Shown in pieces: positions 1-12,600 of a stretch of DNA of 64,000 bases (position 1 is the first letter of the stretch; every line of letters starts with the position of its first letter). The notes under the pieces are model-generated. The model had not been told where the DNA came from. It searched no databases and worked only from the letters and a program-made list of their open reading frames with translations. This DNA comes from Epinephelus fuscoguttatus (taxonomy: Eukaryota > Chordata > Actinopteri > Perciformes > Serranidae): positions 24,935,356-24,999,355 of the forward strand of contig NC_064760.1 in NCBI RefSeq assembly GCF_011397635.1, read 5' to 3'. The position numbers and the translations under genes are program-made.

Positions 1-292
1 ATAGAGGCAGCTTTAAAAAAATAACTTAACAGGAGTCCTGTTAAGTAAACTAAATACACACAAGTCTATTAGTTATATAAGTAAAGTCAGTTATTCAAAC
101 AAATAATATTACTTGGGTTTTATTTATGCTGGCCTGAGGCATTGCCAGCACACCAGGCCAGCCTACTGCAGAGAGCAGTCGGTCTTAGTACATCCAGATC
201 TACAGGAGGGATAAACTTGAACAACTCTTAAGTTCTTCAAACCACTCAAATACACACACTCACACTCACTCACACTCACTCACACACCCACA

Positions 293-350
<58 letters not shown>

Positions 351-643
351 AATAACTATTCAAAAATATAAAGAATGTCTATAAGAAGGGGAGCTGTCTG
401 AAAAGGGTTTTTTCTGCCCTTTTCACAGCATTTAGAGACATAAAATGGGACTTTTGATTATATTTTCTCCTTCAGCTTCTGCCTGAGGTGTGCTGAGACT
501 TTGACAGAAGCCTGTCTGAACGGAAACAGACAAACAACTCAGCAAGCTGACAGACAGTAAGGCAAACAGACAAAGAAAGACAATGACTGAGACAGATGCA
601 TAAAGTGCACCAGGGCACTGAGGTACAGAGACCCGAGGCTGAC
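1..643. other. NSUN7 intron at the left edge, no exon seen
   Basis: This stretch lies downstream of the last NSUN7 exon that can be seen (the gene runs on the minus strand). I searched the minus strand for the expected continuation of the protein and found none, so the next exon should lie beyond the left edge. The only clear structure is a CA-rich microsatellite. Confidence 0.5.
249..346. repeat. (CA)n microsatellite
   Basis: An imperfect CA/CACT tract becomes a pure run of about 23 CA units at 301-346. It lies in an intron of NSUN7. Confidence 0.95.
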
Positions 644-3600
644 CTGAAGTTTGCCTGTTTTGGTTCCCCCTCCTGTTCTGAGCGGGTCTTGGCTCGCTCC
701 AGGGCTCTGCTCACCACCTCCTCATTCTCTTCTTGGTATGAGGAACAGGTAGAGTACACCACTGCCAAAACCTTGGGGACTATACATAGAAATATGTGGA
801 CTGTATTAACATTTTCCATGTATATAAATATGTGTGTTGCAACTGTATTGCACTTTTAATTGTAAATAAATCTGTGACACATACTACCAAGACATTAAAC
901 TAAAGCTACTTCACTGACACGAGACCACAATCCTAGACAACAAACTAATTCCATGTCTAATTAAAGCAGGAAGACAGACAATCACACGCACATTCAGTCA
1001 AAAAGTTTCCTCATCTAATTTTATGACAATTAAATTTGATTATTCAAACTGAGCCATCCTCCTCATCAAGCGCTCCCTTTGAAGAAACGGGCTCGTGAAT
1101 ATTAATTCTTTAGTACTGTTTGTGTATATACATGGCTCATTTTATTCAACTGCTGCTGGCTTGTAGATTTGTGAAGCTATCGGCCGTTTGATTTCCTTCA
1201 TTTGAGCTTTGATTTCTTTCTTGCTCACTAATTATAGCCAGACAGAAACAATTAACGCAGAGCTGATAACAAATAAAACCTGCTCAGATGTGGCAAATCG
1301 GCTCCAAACAAACGTGAAATATTGCTTCTAAGGAAGCGGAACCGAATCCAAGGAGCGAGAGGCATGAGGCACAAGTATTTGTTATTCAGATGTCCTTTTC
1401 TATAATAAAACCACCTCACAGCTGGGACATTAAGGGCTACGGAGGTGTGTTTGTAAATGTCTGTAAGCATCTGTCCATGTGTGTGCCTGTGTGGAGTTAC
1501 TGAAATGAGACCATCGACTCAACCGCGCCAGAGCACTCGATACACACCCACCATTAATTAACAGTCCTATTAGAAAGTATCTACACTGGCAAAAAATGCA
1601 GAAGAGGGCTGATCGATGGCAGTGTGATTAGAGGAGCTAGTTTTCATTGCCTCGAACAGTAAGACTCCAACTGCTCGATGAACATGACCCAGACAACACA
1701 GAAAGAGGAGCGCTGAACAATACAAGATGAACTGAGGCTAATGAGTGAAGCTCCTGGACGCAGATAAACGTGCTACTGGTTGGAATAAAACACTACATAA
1801 TAAACTACGCCTGAGAAGGAAATCACTGACTGCAGATTAGAGCCGCAGCACCTGTATAGAACACAATATGATGCAGAGCAGGTCTCTCTGTCAAATTCAG
1901 TTCTTCAGAATGTGTGCAATACAAAGCAGACTTAGTAATCACTTGTCTAAAATATGCGAGGAATGCTGCAGGACTGTTGCCGACCGGCGCGGAGCAACAT
2001 TAACATTCCTAATTAAGACTCAGATGATCTCCCAGGGATACCACAGGCTTCAGCCTAATGGCACATGAGATTAGATAATTAGGACGTATAAGCTTCATTG
2101 TGTCAGAGAGGTGAGAGAGGCTATGCACTCAAGCCTGAGCTCATATGCCGTGTGTGCGTGTGTGCGCTTGTCAACATGAGAGCAGGTGGTTCAAAACTCA
2201 CACTTCAAGGCATGATCAATATCCTTCCTCTGCTGGGTTACCAGAGCTTCCAGTTTGCTCTGGGCTATGGAGCCCTGGGATAAGTCCTGCAGCAGTTCTG
2301 TGTCTGAGAAAGAGCAGAGTCTCTGTTTTATTAACTGATCTGTTTACCAATGTGCTGTGCGTGAGAATGGCTTATATTTAAACAACTCCAATATAAATGA
2401 CATCCACTTAAGTAGATGGAAGGGCTTTCTTTGACAGGGTTGTTAAAGGGTAAAGATGTGCAGCCTGCAGGAGAACTGTGGATGGATCATCAAAAACAAA
2501 CCTTCAAAACTATATAAAACATAGCAATAAAATGCATGAAATGTAAATCGTTATTTATGGTAATGCTCTCTATCTTCTGTTTAAATGTGAATTTGCTCTA
2601 TTTTAGATTTATGTTTTATATTTTAAGTAACTGCTTATCAATAAATTCTGCTGCATCAAACCTTAAAAGTAGCTGACTACAATTCTACTTTTACATCTTA
2701 GTAAATCTGCTTTAAACCTTCAAAAAACACTCACAGCAGACTTTTTATGATGATGTAGAAACAGTTAATAGCAAGAGAGCTATGCAGGTTTAGGAATCTG
2801 CATAATTTGCATTCACAGACTGTGAGTTTGTGTGCTACTTGTCATGCAGTATGAACTCAGGAAATTGTGCGCACACTGCACGCAGCATCCTAAACATGTA
2901 CCTCTGTTTTCTTTCAGTGTGGACGCAACTGGGTGTAAAACAGACAAAGCCACAACATGTATTTCTGAAGTCCTCACTTAATGGCTCTGCTATAATGCAC
3001 AGATCACTGTGTACCTCCATTCTCTTGCAGTATGAATTCAACCAGGTTGCTGACTGCAGACACAGAACACTTGGGCATCAGCAGGATAACGCGCACCCTC
3101 TGAAGTCGCTTGTCACCGCCGTCCAAAGACTTGAAGACCTCTGGTATCAGCTTCACATCTGAGCAGAATACACATAGGGTTTAATGACACTGACAAACAT
3201 TTGGTTAATGCTTACAGTCTTTTCCCCACTATGTTTCTTTGTAGATAAATACCCTGCCTGAAGGCGTCTTTTGCAATTATAAAAATGTCAGCTTTGTTAC
3301 AGGCGCTTAATTGTTTCCCTAATGATTAGCTGAGGTGGCAGCACTATCAGCACGTACATACAGCTCAGAATCTCATCAGACATTGTCTGGTTTTAAGTGC
3401 ACTGCCTGCATACAAGAGTCTGAGAATTGGGTGACAACTACCAATCTTTCAACCAATTTTTGCTCTGGTTGTTGGCAAAATCAAATTGGTATCACTTAAC
3501 TTTACCATAATAGTTTGATCCCCAAAGTGTGCATTTGCTCCCCCCAAAATATGGCCAGTCACTTTGAAAAAAACAAAAAACAAAAACAGTGCATTTGTGT

Positions 3601-6600
3601 GGCAAGGCCAACAGGTACTATTCACTTTCTATTATAAAGATAAAGATAACCTCAAACAAAGACAGTAAACTGACTGCTGTATTCTCTGCTTCCATCTCTC
3701 TCTGTCTATCTCCTCTTCTGTCTCCCATACAAAGTCACAAACAGACACTGCACTCAAGGACGCATCCATTTTATGCATACTCTTGCAGCCCATGGCAGCG
3801 ACGGCCTGCTGCAGCTCCTCCCTCTGAACATTTGTGCGATCACTGACACAAGCATAGACTGTGGGCTGGTGGTTGCTGTTGTTGGCTTTATGTTTCTCTG
3901 CGATTAGGGAGGCAGTGTGGCAGACGGTGAGGCCAGAGATGCAGCCCGCCATAAGAACATCTCCTTCCTCTGGTAACAGGGAGCACACTGCATTTGGGCC
4001 CAAGCTGCAAGATTTATCCTGCAGACACATTGAGTGAAAGCATTAGTTTGATAAAGAGGCCGACAGGCTTCAACACAAGACGCCTAGATTCAGGTTTGTG
4101 CACAGCAGCAGCAGCAGCACTCAAACTGATGAGACACAAACTAAGATAAGAGAAAGGAGGAGGAAAAGTTGCACTGTATGACAGTGGTAAATAGAATTGA
4201 GCTGGGAATAGATGAGAGGAGACAGGGAGTTAGGAGCAGCTGTAGCGAAGCAGGTATGGAGGCAAGAGGAGGGGAGACAGCAAAGCAGGAATCCTGAGAA
4301 AGAATAAGAGTAAGATGTCCTTCAATCAATGGGGTCCCCTCTGGAAATAGTGCTGAACGTATCCCTGTGGAACCACTGGGCTAGCTTTAGTTTCTGTAGT
4401 TAATATCCAGATCACAGGGTTTGTTGGGAAAGACAATCCAGGGCAGAGACGAACAAGGACATTTGAAAAGCGAGAAAAACAGAGGAGAGAAAGTGTGATG
4501 GAGACTCATAAAATGAAGAGTGGGAGAGGTGATTAATTAGGCAGTGGTGTTGAATATTTGATTGAATTTGGCTGCAAAATCTGATTTAATTGTGTTGTGG
4601 TGCTGTGTGCTGCTTACAGTTTGTATGGCAGCTTGACTTTAATGGAGTAGAAATTAAATGACTAAACCGCTCTCCCCCTCCCAGACTGGAGGGTTCTTTA
4701 TGGCTCGAAGTGAAGTATGGCCAAACGAGAGGAGCGGATGTGAAATATTTGTATCTGGGAAAACTAATCTTAGTTGGCATAAGGGATCTAAGTCTTATAA
4801 TCAATTTGAGCAAGTCCATTACCAAAGTGAAATCATAAATATCAGAGGAGATTGATGGGGCTGAGCAGATTTCCACAACCATATTAAGCCACAGTCTGCG
4901 GGGAGGAGGCTGTTCTCATCAGAAACCTCCTCTCTCTGTGAAACTTGTACCTGGATGATGAGTTTGTGGTTGCTAAGCAGCTTGGTGGTGTATAGCTGAG
5001 CTTTCAGCTGAGCAGGGAATACCAGTACATCCCCACAGTGGGGATCCTGGCAGAAGGTCTGGCCCTCCAGCTGCCCAATCGATTTCACTTGTGAGAAGCC
5101 CACACTCTTCAGCACACTCTGGACTTCATCAAGGCTAGAGGCGAGGAGAGAGGAGGGCAGATTAGTGGAAGCCCGAGAGAAGGGAAGGGATGAAGGTGAG
5201 AGGTGGGAGAATGAGGAAGACTGTCATCATAGATAATAATGGTCTGTAGAATTGCTATGTGGCCTTTTAAAAGACTTCAGTAGTAAAATGTGCTGTAAAA
5301 GTCATTAAGACACACACACACAGACACACACACTCACACACATACACCACTAGTCCCAACAGGTGACCTTTACAGTCCTAGAGCTTGCTGAGGGTTGTTG
5401 CTGATTGAATCTGTCCGCAGCAGCAGGATTTACACCTAACTGAATCAGCCTGTCAGGGCGCTTGCAAGAACACATATTAGCACACCAACACACACATGCA
5501 CACACACATAGTCCAGTGGTTTAATTGGATGTCAGCTGGGCACCTAGCCCATAAAACATTGGGCAGCACCCCAAGTTAAAGGTCTGTGTGTAGGTTTAGG
5601 TGTGCACACACTCTATATCTGCTTACAGTGCATTCCTGGGTCTGTGTTCAGGTGTGCAAGTGTACGTCATCTGCTTCTGAGGGGGCGAGCGAGTGGTGTA
5701 TGCTCGTGTGTGCTCGGCTTACCTGCTCCTCTGTGTGTTGACCCATGCGTGAAGTGGAAGGCTGCTTGATCTCTCCTGCTTCTTCTTCACACTCTCCGGC
5801 AGGATACACTCAATGGACAAGAGATCATGTTTGATCCTGCAGCGGGCCAGAGAGGCCGCCAGCTTGGTTTTATACCTACGTAGAACACATACAAAAGAAT
5901 TTCTTTTTTTACTGTCTTCCATATTCTCAATTTATATTCCCTTTTATAAATCCACTGGGACATCTAGTTCTTTCTTTGTTTTTTTCCTTTTCCTTTTTGT
6001 TATTTTTCATTCCTCACCTGAGGAGGTAGTTCTCCACATCTCTAACTTCCTGTACAATCTCATCCACGCCCTGTCGTTCCCGTGGGAGGAACTTTCTGTC
6101 CTGGAAGTCATAGAGCATGACGGCAACGAGGCTCATCTGATCATCCGGCTAAAGCACGAGAACAAAAAAGCACAGTTAACTGGTGACTTCTGTTTTAACA
6201 AGAGAACAAAGAAAAATGAGGAACGAAGATAGAGGCTGCATGCCTGATAAACAAATTTCTAATTTCTAATATCATGCCTGAGACACAAGCTTGTAATCAG
6301 CGAATGGTTACGCCTCAAAGGTCAGCCGCATATGGTACGTATCTAAAATGCATGTGCATTAAACCAAGACACACACAACCTGACATTTGGTAATGTACTG
6401 ATGATTGTTCTATTTTGGTTATCTACCGAAGGATACAGTTCAGTGACACCATTTATTGTGTTAATTTAGAGACTGAATTATCCAGGTTGCAGAAACTGAT
6501 ACACACACACACACGGTAGCTCAAGGATGTCCTGCCACGACCTCACTCCTGCCACTTAATTAAACATCGGAGGAAGCCTGAAGTTATGTCTCTACTTCTC

Positions 6601-9600
6601 CTCCTCTACAGTTATCTATCCATTACACACTCTCTCCCTCTTGCTACATCTATGTCCCTCTTTCTCGCTCCCTCTCTCCACCTTGCTGTCCCTGAGGGTG
6701 GGAGGGCACCAGCCACATTAGTGGCAGATGGTGTTCCACGGCAGCAACAGCTTGCAACATCCTCACTACTGGGCTAATGGGCCGAGAAGCTAGAGCGCTA
6801 CAAGGGTTTATTCTGCAGCTAAGGAATTACCCAGTGCTTATTATTCATTCCAGAGGCTTCTAATTTCACTTTCGGAAAGGTCAGTTTCAGAGACAGGTTG
6901 TGGCACACCACTTTTTCTCTCTCAACCTCCTCCTCTCTGCCTCAAGTTCCACTTGTCCTTTACCAAGGTTAAACCCTTGGGTGTGGGAAAATTCCCAGTC
7001 ATTAAAATGCCTGGCAACAGAATCCCATGGTGGGAAACTGGCCTGCAGTAAACATGCCTGCTGTGTTTAGTCACCTCAAATGCAGGTCTATGACATAAGA
7101 CACTGATTGGTCTTACTATATTCTGACTATTTTTTTCTGGGTTTGAAAGTGATGTTCAAGTTAATGCTAAGCTGCCAAATGCAAGATACTAAACTTAAGC
7201 CAATAGCTAAATTCAATTTACTATTATGAGACAGCTGAGTTTCACAGTAAAGGCAATTATGATACATGACATTAATATGTACTATTGACTCAGCTGATGA
7301 CCCTAACCCTAACTTTCTTCATTACTATGTAAACTATTTCCAAGCAGTTTTTGGATGTAATTTAAGTTTCATATGGCGTATTTGACATTGGGCTTGTTTA
7401 AAATACCAGTTTACCTAATATGCTTGGGTCACACCTTCAGTGTCATTCATGTCCAACCTCCTCAGGATTTAGCCTTCATTGTCTCTCTCCGCTGTGATCA
7501 AATGCGCCTTAGGCTCTTTAAGCATGCAAGTCTATCTATAACTTAATTTTTCATTCTCATTTTTTTCCCCAATACCCTTATATACTCCCTTTTTTCCAGC
7601 CCGCCTATTTCCTCTCGCCCACCTCTTTCTCCTCTCTCTATCAAGGTTGAACTTTATAGATGCCAGCAGTGTAAAGGAGGTAACAGTGAGCTCTAAAGAC
7701 TGTCTCATTGTGTCTGGGCTTTATTGTCTCGCTGGAGGGATGCAGAGTAACGACCTGCCACCAACACATAGGGAGACCCATTCATTTCACCTAGGGCCAT
7801 AATTCACAAGGCTACAGTGTGAGTGTATGTGTGAGTGTGTGCGTAGAGGGGGTTGCTTTGCAAACACATATTCACGTGTATTAATGTGTCGGTATATGTT
7901 TGCGTCCTCTCTGAAGTAGACATTAGCTGTCTACAATCTGTACACTCAGTGACAGCTTAGTTTCCTGTTAACACATTCACCATCTCTTGCTCATATGGCT
8001 TTTCTACTCTATCAGCTATGCGCGCACAGACTAGTTCTGTGCATGTTTTATCACCAAGCAGACTGTTAGAGAAGCAGCAGCTAGAGCAGCCCTCCTCTTT
8101 CCATGGCGTCTTTTATGTGGAGTGTTAAAAGTAGGGCAAAAGTACATGCCAATCTCCTCCAGAGGATACCTCTTCATTTAAGTAGCAGAGCATTCATCTA
8201 CTGTCTAACAGCCGCAGGTACACGGCTGTGCTGGGAATCTTTCTTTTACAATTACACAGCACAGCCTTAGTATCACTAATAACATTCAGCACACTGGTTC
8301 TAGGACGTATGTAGGAGAGACACTGTGCAGAATACACTCCAACGCCACATCATCCAAACACCCTGCCCCTGGGTTGTTATGGCATTTTGATTTTATCTCT
8401 AATTAATGGGGAGTTTTGCTTGAGAAAAGTAACACGGCCAGGCACATTCTGCCTCATAGTACCTTTCAGATGTGTTACTCCAAAGGGAGCAATTGTCATT
8501 GATTAGGGAAGGGAATAGAAAAGACATGAGGTGCTTTGTGAGTTGATGAAAGGAGAGTATCAGTGTAATACATCAATATTGCTGTTACTGATTAGAGGAC
8601 TGGAGAAAAGAACAAAGAGTGTGTGGAGTATGAACAGCAGGACATGAATGCTGAAGAGTCAAAGCACCGTCAAAGGATAGTAAGCAAAAGAGTTTAGGAA
8701 AACAGCGCCAAGTAAACAAAACTGTAAACAAATTAATAGCATCGTAAACCGCAAAACTTTTTCTAGCTAATTTCAGAATTTAAGGACTTTGATTTTCAGC
8801 AGTAAATTGAGCAGATGCAGCTCTGTGTTCCATAATGCCAACACACACCAACAAATTAAACATGTTTACTACTCTTAAACTAAAAGAAATACTGCTTCTG
8901 TGGAACTCACTTACCATTAGCTGACTGAGGTAAAAGCAGCTGTCAATCATGATGTCCTCCAGCAGCTCTTGATCTGTACAGAAATGTAAAGTATACGTGA
9001 AACAAGGTTAGGCAGAAGGATGGAAATGTAGTAATGGGGATTTCCTTTACTAATTATGTGTCTGAGTAACAACGATGCATATTAGTGCCATCTTTTATAT
9101 CAATGTCTAATTATCCCTCGAAACCGGCCTTGAGTCTCCCCTTTGGAGCATGAGATAGAGGCACAAGGAATTACCCCTATCCATTAACTGGTAAGATATA
9201 TGCTACGGAGGACAAATCCATATCTAATGATGAGAACATGTCTCGGAAAAAAGAGAGAAAAGAGATTAAGACAGAGCAAGAGAGGCTCCTAGAGGCACCC
9301 CTAATGATTGTGATTTAATTTGAAAGGATAATTCAATTAGATGGTGGGTTTAATTTCCCGTGATTAAATGCTTATTTGGTGCTTAATTAGAGTTAATCTG
9401 ATTCTTCATTTGCTTCATTTCTTTCACTTATTGTGTCTGTGGTGAGTGGGTGTGTGTAAGCGAAGGACTAATGACATTAATGATATCTGAGGTAATAAAC
9501 AGGCTACGTCTAAACAAGAACAGTGAAACCAAGTATGACAGGCACACGTGCACTTCATACCAAACCAAACTGTGCTTGGCTTATCTTATTCAACACGTTA

Positions 9601-12600
9601 CTTACAAATGATATAGAGGTGACTTCATGGACAAACATGACTGTCTTATGTTACACTTTTGTATTGTACACAAACAGGATGTGTTCTTAAAGGAACAGTG
9701 TGTAAGTTTTAGGAGGTTTTATTGGCTTCTGAGCGGTGAGGACTGCAGACTGCAACCAGCTGAAACTTGTACTGGTTAGAATTCCGTCAGTGGTCATTGT
9801 TAAGGAGGTTTTAACTGGGAGCTGAATTAGCCACACAGTTTTTTTCCTCTCCAAAACAAACAGACCCGGTGATTAAAATTAGTAAAACACTGAATAAAGC
9901 AGTTTCACGTTACAAATAGAGGTTTCTCCAACATTGTTTGGCGTGTCAGAGAAAGGTCGCTATCCTAGCACCTGTTTATGTGTGACGCCTTTTTTCTCTG
10001 ACAATTTAATCCAGACGTTCAGGAAGTGGTTAATGGGTGCTAAACTATTCACAAAGGCAATTTAAACTGGTAAAAACACTGAATAAAGCAATTTTACATA
10101 AAAATAATCAGTGGACTACACATCAATGCAAAAATGCAGATGGCTCGATCTAGTGCCAGTGTTTGGTTTGTCCGTTCTGGGTTTCTGCAGCAACGTGGCG
10201 GTGCAACATAGCAATCTCCATAGACGAGGACCTGCTCCCTATGTAGATATTAACAGCTCATACTAAGGTACTAAAACACACAAGTGGAACACACAAGTGA
10301 AACACTGCATAAATATAAGTGTGCTGAAATCTTTTTCCACCAGGGAGGTACTAAAACACAACAATTCTTATTCTCAGGATTATATACACTAAAAAAACAT
10401 ACTTATTGTATTGTCTTCCATTTCTGCCAATAAATCCCCCTAAATCCTTCTCACTGGATCTGTAAGTTTTGGGAGTTGTCCTTTTCTTCCCAGGCGACTC
10501 AATTAACCTTTGCTTGACCGTCCTTATCAAACCTGGACAGTAGTCTGAAGGTAACAATGAATTGTAAAGTGGTGGAGCTGCCTATCAAATATCTATGCAT
10601 GGTTTATAGACTTTTTTAATCCCCATGCCCTGGCTGTCATATCATGAAGGCAGCAACTGTCTTACTAACCTACAGGGTGCCTTCTCTCTGAAATCCACAT
10701 GAAAACATACGTAGAGTTATCCCTTCCATTCCCGTCTGTGAACAGTGGGCTCTGCTTTTCTATATGAGTGAGATGGAGAGCTGGCAACACTATCCAGCTT
10801 ATCATGTCAGGATTAAGAAAGAGCTGCTTCCAAAGCCGCTCTGCAGGTACAGTGTTTGCTCATTACACACTGGAAATGGGTAAAAGGATCATTCCCCTAA
10901 TGCGGATGTGTTTCTAGGGCGGTTGGAAAAAATCCTCTTTATGCTACTGCAGAGGAGTAAATAAAAGGTGGGAATGAGGTGGACGTGTTTGTATAAGGGT
11001 GAGATCATTAGTATGCTCATGCAGTATGTGTCTACCACACGCATGGTTGCCTTCTTGGTTAATTCTTATTCTTGACAGACACACCTCTTAAGCTGCAAAT
11101 AGGAGGTAAGCCCAGCCGGTCCACTGAGACACCATGGAAACCACAGACACTGCTGCTAACTTATCACAACATCTCCAATCATGCCAAATGGTACTCTGGG
11201 TCGCAGCCAAACGCACGCTGGGTAGATAAGCGTGTAGGGCAGGACAAACACACATCTGCATGCAGTTACATCTACATATACACGCACAAACAGCCAGGTG
11301 CACAAATAAATGTTTGCAGGTAATAGAGCTTATCTTTAATTGGGGGAACAAATGCATATCATCAGCAGTGGTCTAATTTATAGCAGGTACGGGTCAATGG
11401 GGTTTACAATAGCGGCCATTACTGCAGAAGGCCTTAGAGATAAGCCCTGAAGAGATAAACACTCAGTGCACACAGAGCAGCACAGACCCCAGAGGGAGCC
11501 GTGATGGTTGGGTCTGTAGAGGTCATAGTCTTTCACGTGCTATAAATCACACACAGCAGGTTGAGTAAAACACAGAGAAAATTCTGCTATAAATCACTTA
11601 CAGTAGACATCTTTACACCAGAGACACGGTGCCTAGGTTCCTCAAATCAGAACCCCTGACTCTAGAAAATGACATAAAAAAAATGACTTAAAATCAGCCT
11701 AACAAGAAATTAATCCAACACCAGCAGGAGGCACTAGTCATCAGAGGACCCATGTTGAGGCTGTGTGTTTGTGGCTTCCATCCAGGTATAACACAATGAG
11801 CAGTGACTGATGGTGACTGTGGTCAAACAAATCCTTAGTGAAAGAGCCAGACCTGAATGCAGGCTCCTCTTCTCTTCAACCAGGTCTTTGTCTCACAGTG
11901 TTCCACATCAGTGCACCCGATTGCACATTAATCTAACAGAGGACCAGCCAAAACACGTAGGCTACGTGCCATAAGTTATACGGTCACCTTTGGTCTAAAT
12001 GGCGAATCGGTCTTACATATTATGCACCTGCACAATAATATTTGCTGCAGCATACTAGTGGCGGCTGTTCTTCTGATTGTGGTCAAGGACAAAAAAGGCA
12101 GTCTTTCTCTCTCTCATGCTCTAAATCCAGCCTAACACAAAGTGGTCCAAAGAACCTTTCTAGTTGCACACAGAGAATACAGCAGCCACAGTCATCTGAC
12201 AAGGGCGTCTGGCAGCCCAGCTGGACAGTATGGACAATGAGGCAGAAATACTCAGAGGAGTAGCCAGTGGAAAGAAAGAGGAAAGCGGGGGGGGGGGGGG
12301 GGGAAACACATGGCCAGCAACAAGGTCAACTACTTTTTTTACAAGTAAAAAAATTCACATAAAAGTAACTTTACATAACATCTGCACATACCTCGGGCAC
12401 TGAGAACACAACAAGAAATGAAACCTTGAAAACATAAACCGCCTCCAGGTCAGTGATCAAGCAGTCAGTCACTCACATATGAAAAAAGGCTTTTTGCAGA
12501 GACAGGAAAGGTCAAAGATATAGAAAAGCCCTGAAGATATAAAAAAAAAAAGGCGACAGAATGAAGTAGAGGAGGAAAGGCAGAGAAGGGAAGGCAAAAA

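Noticed and set aside
2830-3162. Plus-strand open frame over an NSUN7 exon
   Set aside because: It is antisense to exon 3015-3158 of NSUN7, whose minus-strand frame matches the known protein.
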